Source: a bacterium
Lineage (GTDB): Bacteria > JACRDZ01 > JAJRWM01
DNA length: 6,097 nucleotides
Direction: 5' to 3'
Assembly: GCA_024276815.1 (NCBI GenBank)
Contig: JAJRWM010000098.1
Location: 1 to 6,097 of the forward strand
A program made the translations under genes and the position numbers. Positions 1-5,261 of the stretch are shown piece after piece. The notes under the pieces are model-generated. The model had not been told where the DNA came from. It did not search any database and saw only the letters and a list, made by a program, of their open reading frames with translations. How positions within the stretch are numbered: position 1 is the first letter of the stretch; the number at the start of each line of letters is the position of its first letter.

Positions 1-665
1 AGAACAACCTGCTACTTATCGCTGACGCCGCTCAGGCGCACCTGGCCAGGTACCGGGAAAAGCCCATCAGCGACTGGGCAGATATGACCACCTTCAGCTT
101 TTTCCCGGGTAAAAACCTGGGCGCTTACGGCGACGCCGGCATGGTGGTAACCAATGATGAGAAATTGGCATACCAGTTAAGATTATTGCGTAATCACGGC
201 AGAATAGATAAATATGAGCATCTGGTGGAAGGATATAATTACCGTCTGGACGCTTTGCAAGCCGCGGTTCTGGGGGTGAAGCTACCTCATCTGGCAGGCT
301 GGACGGAAAGCCGCCGGCAACATGCCGCCGGCTATCGCGAACAGTTGAAAGAGGTTGACAAGGTTGTCTTGCCGGTGGAACTGGCCGAGTGTTACCATGT
401 CTATCACCTGTTTGTGGTCAGGGTGCCTGAGCGCGACCGGGTCAGGAAAGAGCTGGTTGAAGCCGGCGTCGCCTGCGGCGTTCATTACCCGTTGCCATTA
501 CATTTGCAGCCTGCTTACGCTTATCTGAACTACCGGGAAGGGGACTTCCCCTGTTGTGAGGACTACGCCAAGTCAATTTTATCGTTGCCCATGTTCGCTG
601 AATTAACGGACGACGAGATCTCTTTCACTTGTAAAACGCTCAATAAGATATTGAAGAGGATCTGA
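1..665 (+). CDS. DegT/DnrJ/EryC1/StrS-family sugar aminotransferase, C-terminal part (5'-partial)
   Basis: PLP-dependent enzyme of the nucleotide-sugar aminotransferase family, which moves an amino group (usually from glutamate) onto a keto-sugar nucleotide in the cytoplasm. The reading frame is already open at base 3 and gives about 220 residues; the first ATG inside the window (84) lies within the conserved core, so the true start is upstream. Visible motifs are ADAAQAH at 21-41 (its Asp, 24-26, is the residue expected to contact the PLP ring nitrogen), FFPGKNLGAYGDAG at 99-140 with the PLP-binding lysine at 111-113, then LRNHG, GYNYRLDALQAA and the C-terminal GVHYPLPLHLQPAY. The lysine is present, so it is not a His-type dehydratase such as ColD or RfbH. 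QdtB/FdtB/WbpE-like 3-aminotransferases are a good match in style, but C3 versus C4 specificity cannot be decided. It ends in TGA, with the next gene about 20 bases on. Confidence 0.93.
   Translation, partial: NNLLLIADAAQAHLARYREKPISDWADMTTFSFFPGKNLGAYGDAGMVVTNDEKLAYQLRLLRNHGRIDKYEHLVEGYNYRLDALQAAVLGVKLPHLAGWTESRRQHAAGYREQLKEVDKVVLPVELAECYHVYHLFVVRVPERDRVRKELVEAGVACGVHYPLPLHLQPAYAYLNYREGDFPCCEDYAKSILSLPMFAELTDDEISFTCKTLNKILKRI
653..660 (+). promoter_or_regulatory. Shine-Dalgarno-like site before the GT2 gene
   Basis: GAAGAGGA overlaps the end of the aminotransferase gene. It is 24 bases from the TTG at 685, which is too far, but nine bases from an in-frame ATT at 670. It therefore raises the possibility of a rare ATT start. 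The competing site is AGG at 677-679, five bases before TTG 685. Confidence 0.4.
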
Positions 666-684
666 GGCCATTATCCAGGTTGAT

Positions 685-1368
685 TTGTCTTTGGTGATAC
701 CGCTATACAATGAGGAAGAGGGCTGCAAGGCTTTTACGGAAACGCTGGTCAAAGCGTTTGACGCTGAAAAAATTGACTATGAATTGATCCTGGTTGACAA
801 TGGTTCGGTCGATAAAACCGCGGATATTATTCGAGGGTTGCAGGTTGACAATCCACGCGTCAAAATGGTGAGCGTCGCTCATAATCAGGGCTTCGGCTGG
901 GGAGTGATTAATGGTTTGAGGATCGCCAATGGCAGGATGATTGGTTTTATGGGGGGCGATGAGCAGGTTAAGGCTCGGGACGTAGTCAAGGTTTACCAGA
1001 AACTCGCCGCCGGGGATTATGATTTTTGCAAAGTGAAACGGATCGTTCGTCATGACGGTCTGAAACGAAAAGTAATTTCCGGAGTATACAATTTAATATT
1101 CCCCTTGATATTCAATGTGAAATCAGTTGACATCAACGGCACTCCGAAAATATTCAAGGCCGAGGCTCTGGAAAAAGTGTTTCCAGCAGCCAAAGACTGG
1201 TTTATTGACGCTGAATTAATGATAAAATCCCAAAGGCTGGGATACCGAATGGGTGAGGTCGAGATAGAGTTCCTGCCTCGCCAGACCGGTAAATCGAATG
1301 TTCGGCTCAGCACCATCTGGGAATTCCTCAGGAACTTGTTGTATTACCGGTTCCGAGGATTTAACTGA
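685..1368 (+). CDS. Family 2 glycosyltransferase, polyprenyl-phosphate-sugar synthase type
   Basis: GT-A fold glycosyltransferase of the DPM1/ArnC/GtrB-like group, which moves a sugar from a nucleotide donor onto polyprenyl phosphate at the cytoplasmic membrane face. With the TTG start (227 aa), SLVIPLYNEEE is at residues 2-12, LVDNGSVDKT (nucleotide-binding Asp) at 36-45, NQGFGWG at 67-73, GGDEQ in the metal/DXD region at 90-94, and the family-typical tail GKSNVRLSTIWEFLRNLL near the end. Unlike GtrB or ArnC there is no C-terminal pair of membrane helices, so it is a short, peripheral form. The start is uncertain: TTG 685 has a weak AGG five bases upstream, while ATT 670 lies nine bases after a good GAAGAGGA site and would add five residues. 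GT-C genes downstream fit a role in making their lipid-linked donor (inference). The exact sugar is unknown. Confidence 0.88.
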   Translation: MSLVIPLYNEEEGCKAFTETLVKAFDAEKIDYELILVDNGSVDKTADIIRGLQVDNPRVKMVSVAHNQGFGWGVINGLRIANGRMIGFMGGDEQVKARDVVKVYQKLAAGDYDFCKVKRIVRHDGLKRKVISGVYNLIFPLIFNVKSVDINGTPKIFKAEALEKVFPAAKDWFIDAELMIKSQRLGYRMGEVEIEFLPRQTGKSNVRLSTIWEFLRNLLYYRFRGFN

Positions 1369-1389
1369 ATCAAAAAAGAACGTTTGTGT

Positions 1390-1393
1390 GAGG
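1390..1393 (+). promoter_or_regulatory. Ribosome-binding site fixing the dehydratase start
   Basis: GAGG lies seven bases before ATG 1401. The in-frame TTG at 1395 is only one base away from it, so ATG 1401 is the supported start. Confidence 0.65.
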
Positions 1394-1400
1394 TTTGACT

Positions 1401-2381
1401 ATGGTCAATTTTTGGCGGAATCGTCCAACTTTAGTAACCGGATGCACCGGGGTGCTTGGCTCCTGGCTGACCGCCGAGCTTTGCGCGCGGGGAGCGGCGG
1501 TTGTTGGGGTAGTGCGCGACCAGGTGCCTCAATCCAACCTGTACCGTTCCGAAACCGCACCTAAAATGACTATTGTCAGGGGGGAGATAGAGGATTACTG
1601 TTTCCTGGAGCGGGTACTCAACGAGTATGAAATTGACACTGTTTTTCACCTGGCCGCCCAAACTATCGTCTCAATCGCCAACCGTTCTCCGCTATCCACC
1701 TTCGAGAGTAACATCAAGGGCACCTGGAACCTGCTCGAAGCGTCCCGACGAACCCCGACCCTGACCAGGTTTATCCTGGCCTCCAGCGACAAGGCTTACG
1801 GATCATGCGATAAACTTACCTATACTGAACAAACTCCTCTTCGCGGACTTCATCCTTATGATGTCTCCAAGTCCTGCGCTGACCTGATCGCCCAGACCTA
1901 TTATCATACTTACAAGCTGCCCCTGGGCATTACCCGCTGCGGCAACCTGTTTGGCGGCGGTGACTTGAATTTTAACCGAATCGTCCCGGGAACCTACCGT
2001 TTTTTGTACTATGGCGAACCTCCGGTTATCCGGAGCGATGGCACTCCGTTAAGGGATTATGTTTTTGTCAAAAATATCGTTGACGCTTATTTGTTGCTGG
2101 CTGAAAACCTTGAACGTGACGAAGTCGTCGGCCAGGCTTTTAATTTCGGACCGTCAAAGCCTTTAAGCGTGCTGGAAATGGTGCAGGCGATTATCAGGGC
2201 CAGCGGTAAAGATATCAAGCCTGACGTTCAGGGAAAGGGGCAAATAATCGGAGAAATCCAGGATCAATATTTATGCAGTGAAAAAGCGAAAAGACTCTTA
2301 AACTGGGCTCCCCGGTATAGTCTCGAAGAAGGCTTGCGGGAAACCTGGAAATGGTACCAGGATTTCTTCGCTCAATCTTGA
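1401..2381 (+). CDS. NAD(P)-dependent sugar-nucleotide 4,6-dehydratase-like protein (extended SDR)
   Basis: Extended short-chain dehydrogenase/reductase acting on a nucleotide sugar in the cytoplasm, 326 aa from ATG 1401. The Rossmann motif TGCTGVLGS is at residues 13-21 (GxxGxxG, 14-20), FHLAAQ at 82-87, SSDKAYG at 128-134 and the catalytic YDVSK (Tyr153, Lys157) at 153-157. Then come RCGNLFGGGD and RSDGTPLRDYVFV, the substrate-binding half. The S/T-Asp-Lys triad (129-131) is what CDP-glucose 4,6-dehydratases (RfbG type) show in place of the Thr-Asp-Glu of dTDP-glucose dehydratases, and VPQSNLY after the second strand also recalls RfbG. It is somewhat shorter than typical RfbG. I infer a 4,6-dehydratase making a 4-keto-6-deoxy sugar nucleotide; the nucleotide (CDP, GDP, other) is unproven and an epimerase cannot be excluded. 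It sits 32 bases after the GT2 gene and five before the next SDR, so it is probably co-transcribed with them. Confidence 0.85.
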   Translation: MVNFWRNRPTLVTGCTGVLGSWLTAELCARGAAVVGVVRDQVPQSNLYRSETAPKMTIVRGEIEDYCFLERVLNEYEIDTVFHLAAQTIVSIANRSPLSTFESNIKGTWNLLEASRRTPTLTRFILASSDKAYGSCDKLTYTEQTPLRGLHPYDVSKSCADLIAQTYYHTYKLPLGITRCGNLFGGGDLNFNRIVPGTYRFLYYGEPPVIRSDGTPLRDYVFVKNIVDAYLLLAENLERDEVVGQAFNFGPSKPLSVLEMVQAIIRASGKDIKPDVQGKGQIIGEIQDQYLCSEKAKRLLNWAPRYSLEEGLRETWKWYQDFFAQS

Positions 2382-2386
2382 ACGCC

Positions 2387-3340
2387 ATGATTAGCTCATT
2401 CAGACACCAAAACATCCTGATTACCGGCGGCAGCGGTTTTATCGGTTCCCATCTCTGCGAAAAACTCCTGGCGCTGGAGAATCAATTAACGCTGTTAACC
2501 TTAAAGAACGATCCCTTAATTAACCTGGCGGGAATAAAAGATAAAATCAAGATAATTCCGGCTGATCTGGCCAACCATTCGGAATTGAAGAATATCGTCA
2601 AACAGGTTAAACCGCAATATATATTTCACCTGGCCGCCAACACCAACCGGATCCGGAACCTGGAAATACTGCCGCAAATGATTAACAGCAATTTACTTCC
2701 GATCGCCAACTTTATCCAGATCCTTTCCGAGATTCCGGTGACCCGTTTTATTGTCTTGGGAACGTCTGATATCTATGGCCACAATGATTCTCCCTGCCAT
2801 GAGAACATGTTCCCCGATCCTAATTCCCCCTATGCGCTTACCAAGGAAGCTTCGTTGCTATTTGCGCGTTATGCTTACAATAATCATACAATACCAACAG
2901 TGATGTTGATTCCTTTTATGGTCTATGGGCCCCGGCAGGGATTACACATGTTGATTTCACAGGCGATAATTTCCTGCTTGAAGGGCGAGGACTTTAAAAT
3001 GACGCCGGGCGAACAGGTTCGGGAATACAATTATGTTGACGATATCGTCGAGGGAATCATCGGGGCCGCGGTCGCGCCGGACGTCGTTGGTGAAATTATC
3101 AATCTCTGCGGCGCTGAGCGTAAAACGGTTTATGAGGTTGTTCGTGAAATCACCGGCCTGATGGGTAATCCGGTTAAAATTTTGCGCGGCGCCTTTCCCT
3201 ATCGTGATCAGGAAATCATGCGGCACTTTGGTGATAACGCTAAAGCCCTGAAATTACTGGATTACCAGACCAAGACATCGTTAACCACCGGCCTGGAGAA
3301 TACTATCGCGTATTTTAAGGCTCATTTTAGCCTTTCCTGA
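2387..3340 (+). CDS. NAD(P)-dependent sugar epimerase/reductase (extended SDR)
   Basis: Second extended SDR, 317 aa from ATG 2387. ITGGSGFIGSHL at residues 12-23 carries the GxxGxxG cofactor loop, FHLAAN is at 80-85, GTSDIYG at 125-131 supplies the catalytic Ser/Thr, YALTK at 149-153 is the YxxxK pair, PFMVYGPRQG is at 176-185 and REYNYVDDIVEG begins at 212. No acidic residue follows the second beta strand, which may mean NADP use (inference). The active site lacks the Asp-Glu/Asp-Lys dehydratase pair, so a C4-reductase or epimerase acting after the upstream dehydratase-like enzyme is the best guess. The gene starts five bases after its neighbour's TGA with no clear Shine-Dalgarno site, suggesting translational coupling. 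An in-frame ATG at 2351 would add 12 residues and overlap the previous gene; I prefer 2387 because it places the first beta strand at the usual distance from the N-terminus. Confidence 0.85.
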   Translation: MISSFRHQNILITGGSGFIGSHLCEKLLALENQLTLLTLKNDPLINLAGIKDKIKIIPADLANHSELKNIVKQVKPQYIFHLAANTNRIRNLEILPQMINSNLLPIANFIQILSEIPVTRFIVLGTSDIYGHNDSPCHENMFPDPNSPYALTKEASLLFARYAYNNHTIPTVMLIPFMVYGPRQGLHMLISQAIISCLKGEDFKMTPGEQVREYNYVDDIVEGIIGAAVAPDVVGEIINLCGAERKTVYEVVREITGLMGNPVKILRGAFPYRDQEIMRHFGDNAKALKLLDYQTKTSLTTGLENTIAYFKAHFSLS

Positions 3341-3346
3341 AGAAGG
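3339..3346 (+). promoter_or_regulatory. Ribosome-binding site fixing the first GT-C start
   Basis: GAAGAAGG overlaps the TGA of the previous gene and lies eight bases before ATG 3355. The in-frame TTG at 3349 is only two bases away, so translation should begin at 3355. Confidence 0.75.
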
Positions 3347-3354
3347 CCTTGATT

Positions 3355-4815
3355 ATGAAATCAGGATTGTTTAAAACATCTAGCCATGAATTCTGTTTGT
3401 TCCTGCTAATCCTGATATTCACTTTTTTTTATTTCAGCCGGATTAACGGCGATTACGTCGAATCCGCGGGCGATAATTATACCTATGAGTTGCTGGCCGA
3501 ATCTGTTTTCAGCTCACACCCCTTTAAACTTAATGTTGATTTTAATCCCTCGGCGCCGCCGGGCCTGAATTATCAACAGCAAAAACTTCCGCCCCTGTAT
3601 CCTGTTCTGTTAGCGTTAGCGCATATTTTATTTGGCCGGGGAATGCCGGTGAACTTCTATTTTACTTCTTTGCTCGGCGTCTTGTGCGCGTTGCCGGTTT
3701 TTTTTATCGGTAAACTTCTCTGGAGCAAACAGGTTGGTTTGTTAAGCGCGCTGGTTACTTTAATGATGCCTGCGTTACGCATTACCTCGATTGGGGGATT
3801 AAACGCTCCGCTGTTTACTTTCCTGTCCTTGTGGGCGTTATACTGGCTGCTTGCTTTTATTAAAAAGCCGGCGGCGGATAAAATGATTTCTGCCGGTGTC
3901 TTTGCCGGGCTGGCCTTTTTAACCGATTACACCGGGATACTGCTGGCCGCGGTTGGTGTTTTGGTGATTCTGAAAAAGAAATCTGAGCCGGCGAAAAGCA
4001 AAGAACGGCTGATTGATTTGGCCCTCTTTTCCGTCGCAACCATCCTGATCGTCTCACCGTGGTTAGCAAGAAATTTTCTGCTGTTCGGCAAACCATTATT
4101 GCTTCCCGGTCTTTTCTCCGGCGGCTTCTTCGCCGGTTCCTGGAGTGAAATCCTGTCCCACGTTCTTGCTAACGTTTATCACGAAACGGGAATAATGAGC
4201 CTGTTGCTTGTTTATGGTTTAATTAACGGTTACTATCAGGAACCGGCGACGCAAACCATGCTGGTCTATATTTTTGGCTCGTTATTGATCGCTTGGGGAA
4301 ATTTCAGCGGTAACGCCGTCCATTTTGTTAACTGGCTGCCGGCCGTCAATATTTTGGGGATATTATCACTGGCCAAGTTTTACCAGTTCAGGCGTTACAG
4401 TTCCTTGCAGGATTATTTCCGGGATAATTTCTGGCGGCAGGCTTTTTTGGCTTTGTCAGTTTTTGGCATTGTTTTTTTCGGTTATCGCGGTTATCGCGAG
4501 CAGCCTGAAGCTGACGCCAAAAGCCGGTTATACCCGGTAATCGGCAACTGGCTCAGGCGAACTACGGCGGCCGGGACGGTAATTATGGCTAAGCCCGTTT
4601 CCCCCATTTTTTATTATGCCAGGCGTCCCATGGTGAGCTTGCCCGACAACGGCGAGCAACCCGGCCTGCTTGAAATAGCGAGTGAGTATCAGGTGGAATA
4701 TGTAATCGCCCTTAACGCTGAACAGCTCAGCATGATCCCGACCGAATGTGAGATTGAACAAAAGTTCGAGGTGGGGAAGAAACTCGCTTTGGTTTTAAAA
4801 ATGAAGACAGAATAA
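3355..4815 (+). CDS. Multi-spanning GT-C glycosyltransferase (PMT/ArnT, GT39-like)
   Basis: Integral membrane glycosyltransferase, 486 aa, expected to take a sugar from a polyprenyl-phosphate donor on the outer face of the cytoplasmic membrane. A first helix at about residues 12-28 is followed by the catalytic-type outer loop ESAGDNYTYELLAESVF (36-52), with Asp40 in the place of the GT-C acidic residue. Next come KLPPLYPVLLAL and a series of hydrophobic helices, and near residue 230 SPWLARNFLLFG, a frequent GT39 element. The last ~110 residues form a soluble domain (VIMAKPVSPIFYYARRP and following) typical of this family outside the membrane. The 'SEPLF' box seen in the downstream paralogue reads LNAPLF here. 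It starts 14 bases after the SDR and ends five bases before its paralogue. Donor and acceptor are unknown; the GT2 product is the likely donor (inference). Confidence 0.87.
   Translation: MKSGLFKTSSHEFCLFLLILIFTFFYFSRINGDYVESAGDNYTYELLAESVFSSHPFKLNVDFNPSAPPGLNYQQQKLPPLYPVLLALAHILFGRGMPVNFYFTSLLGVLCALPVFFIGKLLWSKQVGLLSALVTLMMPALRITSIGGLNAPLFTFLSLWALYWLLAFIKKPAADKMISAGVFAGLAFLTDYTGILLAAVGVLVILKKKSEPAKSKERLIDLALFSVATILIVSPWLARNFLLFGKPLLLPGLFSGGFFAGSWSEILSHVLANVYHETGIMSLLLVYGLINGYYQEPATQTMLVYIFGSLLIAWGNFSGNAVHFVNWLPAVNILGILSLAKFYQFRRYSSLQDYFRDNFWRQAFLALSVFGIVFFGYRGYREQPEADAKSRLYPVIGNWLRRTTAAGTVIMAKPVSPIFYYARRPMVSLPDNGEQPGLLEIASEYQVEYVIALNAEQLSMIPTECEIEQKFEVGKKLALVLKMKTE
4480..4497 (+). repeat. 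Perfect 9-base tandem duplication
   Basis: GGTTATCGC occurs twice in direct succession inside the first GT-C gene and encodes Gly-Tyr-Arg twice, just after a membrane helix. It keeps the frame and is probably a harmless slippage duplication. Confidence 0.7.
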
Positions 4816-4820
4816 CTGTT

Positions 4821-5252
4821 ATGGACAAGTTTAGCTGGAGATATCCCTGTTATGGACTGTTAGCGCTAGTCTTTATTGGCGCGTTATCGCTCTATCTCTA
4901 TAAAATAAATTACAAATTTATCGAATCTGTTGGCGATAATTATTCCTATGAGTTAATCGCTCAGTCAGTATTCACCAGTCAGCCCTTCAAAATTAACGTC
5001 AAGTTTGATTATTATGACGATCTGCCCATCTTCCATCACCAGAGATCTTTCCCCCCGCTGCATCCGGTATTCCTGGCGGCCGGTCATTTTCTTTTTGGTA
5101 AAAGTATTTATGTCAACTTTATTCTGACCAGCGTGGTTGGCGTTTTCTGCGCTTTACCGGTCTTTTGGCTGGGTAAAAATCTGGCGGACGATTTGACCGG
5201 TTTACTGGCGGCGGTTTTGGTCGTTTTATCGCCCGAACTGGTTCAAATGTAG
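4821..5252 (+). CDS. GT-C glycosyltransferase paralogue, N-terminal segment ending at an in-frame amber codon
   Basis: First 143 codons of a second PMT/GT39-like membrane glycosyltransferase, five bases after the intact copy. A first helix (about residues 11-27) leads into the outer loop ESVGDNYSYELIAQSVF, with the catalytic-position Asp39. Over the 28 residues starting at this Glu-Ser, 20 are identical to the upstream protein. FPPLHPVFLAAGHFLFG and CALPVFWLGK also match. Family members are several hundred residues long, so a 143-residue product would stop in the third or fourth helix and should not work alone. The frame continues directly beyond the TAG, so this is one half of an interrupted gene spanning 4821 to beyond 6097. 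No strong Shine-Dalgarno site is visible; coupling to the upstream TAA is likely. It could be a pseudogene, a read-through gene or a sequencing error. Confidence 0.8.
   Translation: MDKFSWRYPCYGLLALVFIGALSLYLYKINYKFIESVGDNYSYELIAQSVFTSQPFKINVKFDYYDDLPIFHHQRSFPPLHPVFLAAGHFLFGKSIYVNFILTSVVGVFCALPVFWLGKNLADDLTGLLAAVLVVLSPELVQM
5250..5252 (+). other. In-frame TAG interrupting the second GT-C gene
   Basis: The frame reads SPELVQM-TAG-VLGMSEPLF. The paralogue reads MPALRIT-Ser-IGGLNAPLF, aligned without gaps, and its serine codon is TCG (3787-3789). One C-to-A change would give this TAG. It is codon 144 of the gene. Confidence 0.85.
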
Positions 5253-5261
5253 GTTTTAGGC

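Noticed and set aside
84-665. Aminotransferase read as a complete 193-residue protein from ATG 84
   Set aside because: The frame is open upstream to base 3 and encodes the family motif ADAAQAH, so ATG 84 is internal and the gene is only truncated by the window edge.
1369-1400. Largest complete intergenic gap examined for a promoter or small RNA
   Set aside because: Only 32 bases with a ribosome-binding site; no -35/-10 pair or hairpin is convincing.
1298-1564. Plus-strand 88-codon frame across the GT2/SDR junction
   Set aside because: It overlaps two well-supported genes in another frame and its translation resembles no domain.
4118-4136. Short inverted repeat CCGGCG ... CGCCGG
   Set aside because: Six-base stem inside coding sequence with no T tract; explained by Gly/Ala codons, and the gene continues well past it.
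4325-4540. Plus-strand 71-codon hydrophobic frame inside the first GT-C gene
   Set aside because: It is a frame-shifted shadow of a membrane-helix-rich gene; hydrophobicity is carried over from T-rich codons.
282-4761. Several minus-strand open frames of 66-116 codons (for example 703-1053, 2957-3226, 4528-4761)
   Set aside because: All lie antisense to strongly recognisable genes, lack ribosome sites and show no family motifs.
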